Below are positions 12,859-20,887 of a DNA stretch of 28,647 nucleotides, piece after piece (position 1 is the first letter of the stretch; every line of letters begins with the position of its first letter). Made by a program: the position numbers and the translations under genes. Below the pieces are notes generated by a model. It saw only the letters and a program-made list of their open reading frames with translations. It had not been told where the DNA came from and ran no database searches. The stretch is from DATFEN01 sp035691285 (lineage in GTDB: Bacteria; Acidobacteriota; Vicinamibacteria; Fen-336), in NCBI GenBank assembly GCA_035691285.1, contig DASSJI010000087.1:1-28647 (forward strand). The letters are read 5' to 3'.

Positions 12859-14820
12859 ATGCCCCTCGCCTCCGCCCTGCTCCTCCTGGCGGCGGTCGAC
12901 ACCGCCGCGTTCCTCGACGGCCCGCTCCTTCCCGAGGGCGCCGACTGGAACGCGCCCGGCGCCGCCATCCTTGCGGACACGGATGCGGCGATCACGATCC
13001 CCCTGGCGCGCACGCTGGAGGCGCGGGCGCTCCTGGTGCAGGCGGACTTCGACGACACGTACCTCGTGGAAGCCTCGGACGACGGGGCCTCGTGGCGCGT
13101 CCTGTGGCGGGTTCCGGCCCTCGCCGCTCCCCCCGGCCTCCGCTCGCGCTGGACGCGGCTTAGAGCTCCCGAGCGCTTCCGCTTCGTCCGCGTCCGCGCC
13201 ACGAGCGGCGCCGGCTTCTCGGTCTCGCGCCTCCGGTTGTACGAGCGCGTGCCGGCCGAGTGGCCCCCGCGGCTCGACCTGAGCCTGCCCGGCCGCGGCG
13301 CGCCCCTCTTCCCCTCCCTGACGCCTCCGCGGGTGGCGGCGCTGCGCGCGGCGGTGGCTGGCCTCGGCTTCTGCGCGGTGCTGCTGGCCTGGACGGCGCG
13401 GCACGGCGGCGACGGGCGTGGGCGCAGACGCGCCAGCGTCGCCCTCGGCGCCGCCGCCCTGGCCGCGGCCCTGTCGTGGACGCACTTCCTCAACTTCCAC
13501 TTCACCGGCTTCGTCCACTTCCACGAGCTGTTCCACTACTACGTGGGCGCCAAGTACTTCCCCGAGCTCGGCTACGACGGCCTCTACGAATGCGTCGCCC
13601 TGGCCGACCGCGAGGACGGCGTCGCCTCGGTCGAGGATCGGCCCATCCGCGACCTCCGCACCGACCGGCTCCTGGCGGCGGCCGAGGCGCTGCGCTCGCC
13701 CCCGGCCTGCCGCGCGCGCTTCGACGCGGCTCGCTGGAGCGGGTTCCGCCGGGACGTCGCCTTCTTCCGCGGCAGGCTGGCCGCCGACTGGTGGCGCGCG
13801 CAGACCGACCACGGGTACAACGCGACGCCGGTCTGGACGCTCACCGGCCGCCTGCTCGCCGCGGCGGTCCCCGCGACGCCCGTCGGCGCGCGCGGCCTCG
13901 CGCTTCTGGATCTCGGCCTGCTCGCCCTCGCGGCGCTCCTGGTCGCGCGTCACTTCGGCTTCGACGCCGCGTGCGTGGCGGTCGTCTTCTTCGGCGCCAA
14001 CGGCCTGGCGAGCTTCGCCTGGACCGGGGGCGCGCTGCTGCGCTACGACTGGCTGTTCCTCGCGGCCGCCGGCCTCGTCGCCCTGCGCGCCGGCCGCCCT
14101 GCCCTCGGTGGCTTCGCCCTGGCCTGGTCGGCGCTCTTGCGTGTCTTCCCCGGCGTGCTCTTCGCGGGGATCGCGCTCAAGGCGCTGGCCGATGCGGCCG
14201 TGGAGGGGCCGCGGGTGGCGCTCCGGCGCCTCCGGCCCACGCTGCTCGGGGCCGCCGCGGCGGTGCTGCTGCTCGTGCCGTCGTCGCTGCTCGTGGCCGG
14301 AGGCGGCGCGTGGGAGGATTTCGCCCGGAACAGCCGCAAGTACCTGGGCACTCCTGCGGAGAACAAGCTCGGCCTCGCGACGGCCCTGGCGTTCCGGCCG
14401 GAGAATCGAGCGGAGCTCCTCCAGGACCCGCTCCGGCCGGATCCGGCCGAGGATTGGACCCGCGCACAGGCGGAGGCGACGCGGCGCATCCGGCCCGTTC
14501 AGGCCCTCCTCGCCCTCGTCTTCGCCGGCCTGTTGCTCGCCGCCGCGCGAGGGCGGCCCGCGTGGGTGGCCGCGGCGCTCGCTGCCGGCCTGCTGCCGGT
14601 GCTGTTCCAGCAGGCCAACTACTACTACGGCCTGCTGGCGGCCTTCGCGCTCGTCTTCGAGAGCGTGCCCGGCGTCGGCCTGGGCCTCGTCGCGCTCGCC
14701 TGGGCCACGAACCTCGCCGGCCTCCTGTGGAGCGCCTGGGACGTGCGCGGCGCGGTGCTGTCGGCCCTCGTCGCGCTGTACGTCTACTGGGCGGTGTGGC
14801 GGGTGTCCCGCAGCGGGTAG
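12859..14820 (+). CDS. Polytopic membrane protein, GT-C/GT87-like, with discoidin-like N-terminal domain
   Basis: The 653-aa protein starts with a hydrophobic signal-like segment (MPLASALLLLAAVDTAAF). A predicted extracytoplasmic beta-rich region follows (about 55-135: YLVEASDDGASWRVLWRV, FRFVRVRATSGAGFSVSRLRLYER), resembling a discoidin/F5-8C fold. From about residue 155 there are many TM helices. The loop after the second helix holds HFHELFHYYVGAKYFPELGYDGLYEC, the kind of conserved acidic/aromatic loop found in GT-C glycosyltransferases of the DUF2029/GT87 type. Such enzymes use polyprenol-phosphate sugars. Family membership is inference from topology and loop; substrate unknown. It converges with the spermidine-synthase-like gene, overlapping it by 37 bases at the 3' ends. 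The start lacks a ribosome site. Confidence 0.75.
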   Translation: MPLASALLLLAAVDTAAFLDGPLLPEGADWNAPGAAILADTDAAITIPLARTLEARALLVQADFDDTYLVEASDDGASWRVLWRVPALAAPPGLRSRWTRLRAPERFRFVRVRATSGAGFSVSRLRLYERVPAEWPPRLDLSLPGRGAPLFPSLTPPRVAALRAAVAGLGFCAVLLAWTARHGGDGRGRRRASVALGAAALAAALSWTHFLNFHFTGFVHFHELFHYYVGAKYFPELGYDGLYECVALADREDGVASVEDRPIRDLRTDRLLAAAEALRSPPACRARFDAARWSGFRRDVAFFRGRLAADWWRAQTDHGYNATPVWTLTGRLLAAAVPATPVGARGLALLDLGLLALAALLVARHFGFDAACVAVVFFGANGLASFAWTGGALLRYDWLFLAAAGLVALRAGRPALGGFALAWSALLRVFPGVLFAGIALKALADAAVEGPRVALRRLRPTLLGAAAAVLLLVPSSLLVAGGGAWEDFARNSRKYLGTPAENKLGLATALAFRPENRAELLQDPLRPDPAEDWTRAQAEATRRIRPVQALLALVFAGLLLAAARGRPAWVAAALAAGLLPVLFQQANYYYGLLAAFALVFESVPGVGLGLVALAWATNLAGLLWSAWDVRGAVLSALVALYVYWAVWRVSRSG

Positions 14821-17144
14821 CCCGCGAGCGCCGCGAGGGCCAGCCACGCGACCGCGTACGCCGCCATCGCGAGGAGCAGGCCCGCCTGGTAGCCCCAGAA
14901 CTTCGCGAGGGCCACGGTGCCGACGGCGCCGAGCAGCGAGGCGATGCCGTTGACGCCCCACAGGGCGGGAATCAGGCGCTGCAGCGGCTCGCTCAGAAGC
15001 CGCAGCGCCGCGCTGAAGGGAACGCCCATGGGCAGGCCCAGCATACCGAGCAGCATCACGGCTGCGACGGCGCGGACGGACAGGGAGTGGGGCGCGAGGA
15101 GCCCGGATAGCGACGGCAGGGCCAGGCGAAAGAGGGAGAGGCAGACCAGGACGGCGGCGCACGACAGGTGCGCCCTCCGAGCCAGCGCGGGACCTTCCCA
15201 GCGACGGCTGAGGAAGCTGCCGAGGCTCGCGCCCGCCAGGAGAGCGCCGAGGCCGACGGCCAGGGCCCGCGTCGGGAAGCCGAGGAGGAGGCCGAGCTTC
15301 TGGATCAGCACGGTCTCGACGGCCATGAAGCCGATGCCCAGGCCGGCGAACAGGAGCGTCGCCGCGGCGGGAGCCGGGGCCGGCGCGCCCCGACCGAGAA
15401 GGAGGAACGCGAGCAGCGCGAGCGCCGTGAGCGCCAGGACGCCCGCGAGGAGCCTGGACTGGGCCGGATCGAGCTGCCGCGCGAAGTCGACGAAGAACGG
15501 CCGATCGTCCGTCACCGGCCGGAGCTCGGGCGGTGTGGGGGCGGGGTATTCCGCCGCCAGTCGCTCCGCTATCGTCCGGGCCGGCGCCCGGGCGTCGAAC
15601 GAGCCCCCCCTCGCGCCGAAGCTCGCCACGTGGGGGACATGCCGCGGCTCGAGGCGCATGGCGCTCACCGTGGCGACGAGAGCCCGGGCCTCGCCGGGCT
15701 GCCACGCGCTGCGACGCACCATGAGGATGTGCCGGTACGGAACACGGCTCCGGCTCTCGGTGGCGTGGGCGGTCAGCAGGTGGCCTGCCGCGGCGGCGTC
15801 CGGGATCCCAGCTCGGCCGAGCGCCTCGAGCGCGGTGAGGAACAGACGGTCGGCGAGCTTGCCGTCCTCGACGACCACGGCCAGGATCCCGTCCGGCGTC
15901 AGATGGCGCCAGTACTCTTCGAAGGCCTCCACCGTGTAGAGGTGGCTCTCGACGACTCCGGCGCCAGCCTGGAGCGTGTTCGTCAGCGCGCACGCCGCGT
16001 AGATGACGTCGTACGCCCCCGCGCGGCTGAGGAAGCTGCGACCCTCCTCGATCCGGAGCCGCACGCGCGGGTCGCGGTACGCGCGGGCCGACGTCTCTCG
16101 AAAACGGGGATCCGCGACGATGCCGGGCAGGGCGGGATTGACGTCCACGGCATCGACCTCGCTCGCCCCGGCGGCGAGGGCCAGGAGCACGTCCAGGCCG
16201 CCTCCCGCTCCCAGGGCGAAGACACGGGCAGGAGCGTCGCTCGCCACGCGGTAGGGCAACATCCCGATGAACGCTCCGTAAGTGCGCCGAACGTCTTCCG
16301 GGCTGCCGTCCCAGGCCTCCATCGGCGTGGGCACGGCGCCGTCCATGAAGATGCGGTACGCCGGGCCCGCAGGCCCGCGATCCATGACCACGTCGCTGCG
16401 GGCGACGGCGTCCCAGTCGCTGCGCACGAGCGTCGAGCCCTGGGACAGCGCGACGAACAGCTCCTTCGGCCTCTGGCCCGCCGGGTGGAAGGGGTTGGAC
16501 CGCGGGGGGCGGACGGTCAGGGCCAGGGAGTCCGACCAGCGGCCGCCGAGACCCGCCATGGCCACCGCCGGCAGCAGGAGCGACGCGGCGAGCGCCGAAA
16601 GCCTCCCGCTCCGCCGAGCGCCGACCAGGCCGAACGCAGCCGAGCCGGCGCTGAGCGCCAGGAGCGCGCGGACGGCCCCGAGGCGATCGAGCAGGAGGAT
16701 GGCCAAGGGCGCTCCGAGGGCCGCCGCTCCCAGGTCGGCCGCATACAACCCGCCGGCCGCGCCGACGTTGGCTCGGAACAGGGCCGCGAGCAAAGCGCCT
16801 CCTACCGAGAAGACGAGGAGCGTGAGGAGCAGCACGAGCGGCAGCGCGCCGAGGAGGTCCAGACCCGTGCCCGCGGCCAGGACCAGGAGCAGCACGGGCA
16901 GCGCAAGCGCGGCGGACAGCGCCACCGCGGCCGCTTCGATCCGCTTCGCGAGCGCCTCGGCCCTGATGGCAGCGCCCTGAGCCAGGAAACAGCCGAGCGC
17001 GAGCCCGCAGGCGGCTCCGGAGACCACGAGATAGGCGTAGGAGACGCGGAACCAGAGGGCGAACAGGCGCGCCAGGACGATCTCGGCGGCCAGCAGGCTC
17101 GATGAAACGAGGGCGACCGCCAGCGCGGAACGCATCCCGCTCAT
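14784..17144 (-). CDS. Polytopic membrane protein with spermidine-synthase-like domain lacking the usual catalytic Asp motif
   Basis: The 786-aa protein has an N-terminal block of about seven TM helices, a soluble Rossmann-type domain (about 290-545) and a second block of about seven TM helices. The soluble domain has the nucleotide-binding motif FALGAGGGLDVLLALAAGASEVDAVDVNP and ends with TDDRPFFVDF, both typical of membrane-fused spermidine-synthase-like proteins (COG4262-like). At the position of the proton-accepting aspartate (family YDVI..D.SDP) it reads YDVIYAACALTNTLQAGAG, so classical aminopropyl transfer is unlikely. ATG 17142-17144 overlaps the TGA of the GT2 gene (ATGA). It is last in a four-gene glycosylation chain, suggesting a role in glycan modification or transport; that is inference. 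Confidence 0.8.
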   Translation of the reverse strand: MSGMRSALAVALVSSSLLAAEIVLARLFALWFRVSYAYLVVSGAACGLALGCFLAQGAAIRAEALAKRIEAAAVALSAALALPVLLLVLAAGTGLDLLGALPLVLLLTLLVFSVGGALLAALFRANVGAAGGLYAADLGAAALGAPLAILLLDRLGAVRALLALSAGSAAFGLVGARRSGRLSALAASLLLPAVAMAGLGGRWSDSLALTVRPPRSNPFHPAGQRPKELFVALSQGSTLVRSDWDAVARSDVVMDRGPAGPAYRIFMDGAVPTPMEAWDGSPEDVRRTYGAFIGMLPYRVASDAPARVFALGAGGGLDVLLALAAGASEVDAVDVNPALPGIVADPRFRETSARAYRDPRVRLRIEEGRSFLSRAGAYDVIYAACALTNTLQAGAGVVESHLYTVEAFEEYWRHLTPDGILAVVVEDGKLADRLFLTALEALGRAGIPDAAAAGHLLTAHATESRSRVPYRHILMVRRSAWQPGEARALVATVSAMRLEPRHVPHVASFGARGGSFDARAPARTIAERLAAEYPAPTPPELRPVTDDRPFFVDFARQLDPAQSRLLAGVLALTALALLAFLLLGRGAPAPAPAAATLLFAGLGIGFMAVETVLIQKLGLLLGFPTRALAVGLGALLAGASLGSFLSRRWEGPALARRAHLSCAAVLVCLSLFRLALPSLSGLLAPHSLSVRAVAAVMLLGMLGLPMGVPFSAALRLLSEPLQRLIPALWGVNGIASLLGAVGTVALAKFWGYQAGLLLAMAAYAVAWLALAALAGYPLRDTRHTAQ

Positions 17145-18157
17145 TCCTTGAGCGCGACCTCCCGCGCTGTCAGGCGGTGGGCAGCGAGCAGAGCTCGGAA
17201 CTCGCCGGGTGAAAGCCGGCGCACGACGCGCGCGCGCTCCCCGAGCACACGCGGCACGCCGCCGGCTGCCGACGCCCAGGCTTTCAGCGTGACGGCCCCG
17301 AGGTGAAGCACCGACCGCTCGGCCGCCAGCCTCCCGGCGGCGCCGCGACCGGTGATCCCCCCCCAGGCTTGAAGCGCGAGGCGCAGGGCCGTGTAGGCCG
17401 GGCTCGCGACGATCCACGACCACGGCAGCAGCTTCAGGAGGAGCCACACGCGGTTTCGCTCGACGTGGAAGGCCTTCAAGCTCGAGTAGGCGCCCGCGCT
17501 GGCCGAGTAGCGATGGCGCGCCACGGCTCGCGGCGCGAAGGCGCAGCTCCAGCCAGCCAGACGGCCCCTGAGGCCCAGCTCGGCGTCGTCTCCGTACAGG
17601 AAGAACGCCTCGTCGAACAGGCCGATCTCCTCGAGCATCTCCCTGCGGTACAGGGCCGCCGCGCCGCTCGGGAACAGCGCGTCGCAGCCAGCGTCGTATT
17701 GCCCGCGGTCCACCTCGAGCCGGCCGCGGCCCCGGTTCAGGCCGTCCGGATAGAGGAGATGGCCCACGGTGTCGATCGCGTCCGGGCGGTCGTGGTCGAG
17801 CACCTTCGCCGCCACCATGCCGACGCGGGGGTCCGCCCCTGCGGCCGCAACCAGCTCCCGCGCGAACGCGGGCTCCGCGCGGGCGTCGCTGTTGAGGAGG
17901 ATCACGTACGGAGCCCGCGTGGCCCGTATCGCCACGTTGTTGCCCGCGCCCCAGCCCAGGTTGCGGTCGTTCCGGATCAGGTGCAGCCGGGCGCCGAAGC
18001 GCTCCTCCAGTTTGCGATCCGATCCGTCCCGCGACGCGTTGTCGACGACGACCACCTCGAGGTCCGGCAGGTCCTGGCGCAGCAGGCTCTCCACGGCTTC
18101 GTGGACGTAGTCACGGCCGTTCCAGTTGACGACGACGGCGGTGGCGCTCTCTGTCAC
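17141..18157 (-). CDS. Family 2 glycosyltransferase (rhamnosyltransferase-like)
   Basis: The 338-aa protein begins with the GT-A fold signature VVVNWNGRDYVHEAVESLL and VVVVDNASRDGS. It has the metal/nucleotide-sugar motif in LLNSDARAEP and the acceptor-site region GAAALYRREMLEEIGLFDEAFFLYGDDAELGLR with the acidic pair typical of the wbbL-like GT2 group. The C-terminal 90 residues are amphipathic/hydrophobic (RVWLLLKLLPWSWIVASPAY), suggesting membrane association. Start is GTG 18155-18157, overlapping the upstream TGA as GTGA. It should add a sugar, possibly a deoxyhexose, to a lipid-linked or protein-linked glycan; donor and acceptor are not readable. Third gene in the four-gene chain. Confidence 0.9.
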   Translation of the reverse strand: MTESATAVVVNWNGRDYVHEAVESLLRQDLPDLEVVVVDNASRDGSDRKLEERFGARLHLIRNDRNLGWGAGNNVAIRATRAPYVILLNSDARAEPAFARELVAAAGADPRVGMVAAKVLDHDRPDAIDTVGHLLYPDGLNRGRGRLEVDRGQYDAGCDALFPSGAAALYRREMLEEIGLFDEAFFLYGDDAELGLRGRLAGWSCAFAPRAVARHRYSASAGAYSSLKAFHVERNRVWLLLKLLPWSWIVASPAYTALRLALQAWGGITGRGAAGRLAAERSVLHLGAVTLKAWASAAGGVPRVLGERARVVRRLSPGEFRALLAAHRLTAREVALKE

Positions 18158-19773
18158 CGCAGCCGGGCGCGAGCCGCCTCGATCGCTCGCGCGTCCTCGG
18201 CGTCGATCTCGAGGGCCGCGGCCTCGTCGAGGAGCGCGGCAGCCCGGCCCATGTCGCCCCGCTCGATCAGCAGGAGCGCGAGGCGGATGCGCGGCTGGGC
18301 GAGCGCGGGACGGCCGGCGACGGCGGCCTCGTACTGGCCCTGGGCCTCGTCCTTCCGGCCGTCCGCTTCGAGCAGGGCGCCGAGGTTGTCGCGGATGCGG
18401 GAGTCGGCCGGCGAGGCCTCGGCTGCCCGGCGCAGCGCCAGCTCGGCGTCCTCGCGCCGGTCCTGGGACAGGTAGTAGAGCGCGAGATTCGCCCAGCTCC
18501 GCCCGTGCTCGCCGCCGAGCAGCATCGCCTCCTGCATCGCCCGCTCGGCCCGGGGATCGCCCTTCTGGGCGTACGCATCGCCGAGGGCGCGCCAGGCTTC
18601 CGCCGAGAGCGGCGCCCGGCGCACCGCGTCCTCCCACGCGGCCACCGGGTCGCCCAGCACGAGCTGATACTGGATCGTGCGCGCGCCCAGGAGCGCCAGC
18701 AGTCCCGCGGCGAACAGGAGCCGGCCCGGCGCCCACAGCACGCCGCCGAGCAGGTAGAGGACACCGAGCCCGCCGAGGTACGCGCGGTGGTCCACCACCA
18801 TCTCCTGGAGCGGGACGACCGACGAGGACGGCAGGAGGGACGCCGCCATCCAGAGCACGGCGAAGGAGGGGGCCGGGAAGCGCCGCCGCAGCCCCCCGGC
18901 CGCGGCGGCGAGACCGACGCCAAGGCCGCCCACGAGCAGGGTCGCCGGGTCCGGCGGCCACGGCGACGGCGCGTGGCCGCGGAAGAGCGCCGGATCGAGA
19001 GGAACGAGGGCCCTGCCCAGGTACAGCGGGAACGCCGCCGCTTGCGTGGCGAGGTAGATGCCGCGGTCCACGATCAGGGGCGGCAGCCAGGCTCCGGTGG
19101 CGGCGCGGCGGGCGACGAGGGCCAGGACGGGCAGGGCGACGAAACCCGCGTGGATACGGGCGCGCGACACAGGGCCGCGCAGGTCGCCACCCGCCACGAA
19201 GAACACGTCCAGCAGGATCAGCAGCAGCGGAAGCGCGAGGGCCTCCTCCTTGGTGAGCAGGGCCAGCACGAAGAAGACGAGCGCGCCGAGGGTGCGCCGC
19301 AGCGAAGGGCCGTCCAGCGCCGAGACCGCGAGCCGCAAGCTCGCCAGCGCGAACAGCGAGCACAGGGCCGTCGAGCGGCTCGACACGTAGGCCACGGTCT
19401 CGACAGCCATCGGCGTCACGGCGAACAGGCACGCGCCCAGGAGCGACGAGGCCTCCGCATGGAGCCTGCCCGCGCGACGCGCCATCCACAGCAACAAGGA
19501 GAACGCGAGAGCGGCGTTGCCGGCGTGGATCAGGGCGTTCAGCAGGTGGTACGACCAGGGCTCGAGGCCCGAGATCGAGTGGTTGAGCGCCCACGTGAGA
19601 TTGAGGAGCGGCCGCGCGGGCTCCGAGCGCAGGATGGGACCGAGGGAGCCGCCGCCCAGGCTGCGGTTCGCGACGATGTTGCCGACGTCGTCGTAGACGA
19701 ATCGCCCGCCGAGCGACGGCAGGTAGACCAGGAAGGCCAGGGCCGCCGCCAGAAGCGGCGCGCGGCGGGTCAA
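18154..19773 (-). CDS. TMTC-like GT-C membrane protein fused to C-terminal TPR repeats
   Basis: The 539-aa protein has about ten TM helices followed by TPR repeats from about residue 375 to the end (for example SAEAWRALGDAYAQKGDP, GRSWANLALYYLSQDRREDA, SRIRDNLGALLEADGRKDEA). The first extracytoplasmic loop carries the acidic pair in FVYDDVGNIVAN (Asp28-Asp29) and then LLNLTWALNHSISGLEPWSYHLLNALIH. TM regions include LFAVTPMAVETVAYVSSRSTAL and TKEEALALPLLL. This combination is that of TMTC-type protein O-mannosyltransferase-like GT-C enzymes, common in bacteria as GT-C/TPR fusions. The start is TTG 19771-19773, overlapping the GT4 stop (TTGA), with GGAG seven bases upstream. Transfer of a polyprenol-linked sugar to protein or glycan is inferred. 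Confidence 0.85.
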   Translation of the reverse strand: MTRRAPLLAAALAFLVYLPSLGGRFVYDDVGNIVANRSLGGGSLGPILRSEPARPLLNLTWALNHSISGLEPWSYHLLNALIHAGNAALAFSLLLWMARRAGRLHAEASSLLGACLFAVTPMAVETVAYVSSRSTALCSLFALASLRLAVSALDGPSLRRTLGALVFFVLALLTKEEALALPLLLILLDVFFVAGGDLRGPVSRARIHAGFVALPVLALVARRAATGAWLPPLIVDRGIYLATQAAAFPLYLGRALVPLDPALFRGHAPSPWPPDPATLLVGGLGVGLAAAAGGLRRRFPAPSFAVLWMAASLLPSSSVVPLQEMVVDHRAYLGGLGVLYLLGGVLWAPGRLLFAAGLLALLGARTIQYQLVLGDPVAAWEDAVRRAPLSAEAWRALGDAYAQKGDPRAERAMQEAMLLGGEHGRSWANLALYYLSQDRREDAELALRRAAEASPADSRIRDNLGALLEADGRKDEAQGQYEAAVAGRPALAQPRIRLALLLIERGDMGRAAALLDEAAALEIDAEDARAIEAARARLR

Positions 19774-20864
19774 GCCACGCTCCGCCGACGGGCCGCGAGA
19801 AGATCGGCGTAGAGAGCCTCGGTGCGCCGGGCCGCGCTCTCCCAGGTCAGCTCGCGTGCCGCGAAGCGAGCCACGGCGTCGGCTTCGCGCTGGCGCAGCG
19901 CGTGATCCTCGAGCCGTTCCTTCACGGCCGCGAGCAGCGCCCCTGGGTCGTCGGGCGGGACCGTGGCCCCTCCCGCCCTGCGCAGCCACTCGCCGCAGCC
20001 GTGATCCCCGGCGACCACCGGGTCGGCGCCGCACAGCGCGGCCTCGAAGGGGACGAGGCCGAAGGCTTCGCCGACGGCCGGATGGATCACGAGGTCGGCA
20101 CGGGCGTAGGCGTGAGCCAGCTCCGCAGGAGCCAGCACGCCGCTCCACGTGACACGGCCCGCCACGGGCGCGAAGACGCGGCGGAACCCTTCGCCGAACG
20201 CTCCGACGACGTCGAGCCGCGCTTCCGGAAGGGCCGCCAGGAGCGGGACGAGCTGCAGGCCGCGCTTCTGCCGGCTGTCGTTTCCGACGAAGAGCAGGCC
20301 CTGGCCCCGGGCTCCCCGGGCCGCGCTCGCGCCTCTGAGCTCGACGCCGTTCGGGACGACGGTCGCAGGCCGAGGCAGGTCGCGCGCCTCCGCCTCGCTC
20401 ACGGCCACGAGCCGCGCGGCGCGCGCGACGACCGAGGCGCCCGCCAGACGATCGAACATCCGCTTCGCCAGCGCCCGCTGGCCGTGGGCCGGGTAGGTGC
20501 CGTGCGGCTGCAGGACGTACGGGGCGCCGGCCGCGGCGAAGGCCGCCGAAGCGGCGGTCGCGAAGCCCGTGCGGTGCCCGTGGACGTGGCCGACGTCGAC
20601 CCCCCGGGCGAGGGTTTCGATTCGCCGGCGCAGGCCGGGCGCCCACGGGACGAGGCGGCGCTCGAAGGGCGGCCAGCTGCTCCACCGCAGCACGCGCACT
20701 CCGTCGGCGATCTCCTCGGCCGGCGAGCCCCGGGGACGCGTCGTCACCACCGTGACCTCGTGCCCCCGCGCCGCGAGGGCGCGGGCGAGCCCCGCGGCGG
20801 CCCGCGCCATGCCGCCCCGCTCCCAGGCCGGCTCGAAGAAGGGCGCGACGTGCAGGACGCGCAT
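19770..20864 (-). CDS. Family 4 glycosyltransferase (GT-B fold)
   Basis: The 364-aa protein starts MRVLHVAPFFEPAWERGGMA, the N-terminal GT-B strand and glycine loop of GT4 enzymes. It continues with GHEVTVVTTRP, HVHGHRTG, VVPNGVEL and LLFVGNDSRQKRGLQLV, and carries the donor-binding E-x7-E type motif in HPAVGEAFGLVPFEAALCG. It is predicted cytoplasmic and should use a nucleotide sugar. It is the first gene of the four-gene chain (its stop overlaps the next start) and is divergent from typA with only 23 bases between the two start codons, so its promoter must lie inside or very near typA. I see no good -10 for it. The sugar is not predictable. Confidence 0.92.
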   Translation of the reverse strand: MRVLHVAPFFEPAWERGGMARAAAGLARALAARGHEVTVVTTRPRGSPAEEIADGVRVLRWSSWPPFERRLVPWAPGLRRRIETLARGVDVGHVHGHRTGFATAASAAFAAAGAPYVLQPHGTYPAHGQRALAKRMFDRLAGASVVARAARLVAVSEAEARDLPRPATVVPNGVELRGASAARGARGQGLLFVGNDSRQKRGLQLVPLLAALPEARLDVVGAFGEGFRRVFAPVAGRVTWSGVLAPAELAHAYARADLVIHPAVGEAFGLVPFEAALCGADPVVAGDHGCGEWLRRAGGATVPPDDPGALLAAVKERLEDHALRQREADAVARFAARELTWESAARRTEALYADLLAARRRSVA

Positions 20865-20868
20865 GCCG

Positions 20869-20877
20869 TGCTAGGAT
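20869..20877 (+). promoter_or_regulatory. Putative extended -10 (TGCTAGGAT) for typA, 10 nt from the ATG
   Basis: TG-C-TAGGAT sits in the 23-base gap between divergent GT4 and typA. Ten bases follow before the typA ATG and none of them resemble a Shine-Dalgarno, implying a very short leader. Inference. Confidence 0.4.
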
Positions 20878-20887
20878 CACCGGTTTC

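Noticed and set aside
12814..15993. Long minus-strand open frame continuing upstream of the GTPase gene for over 1000 codons
   Set aside because: The extension is Arg/Gly/Glu-rich low-complexity and antisense to the GT-C membrane gene; the GTPase start has its own ribosome site and promoter.
14784..17144. Calling this gene a spermidine synthase (speE)
   Set aside because: The nucleotide-binding fold is present but the catalytic aspartate segment is missing and the protein is mostly membrane helices.
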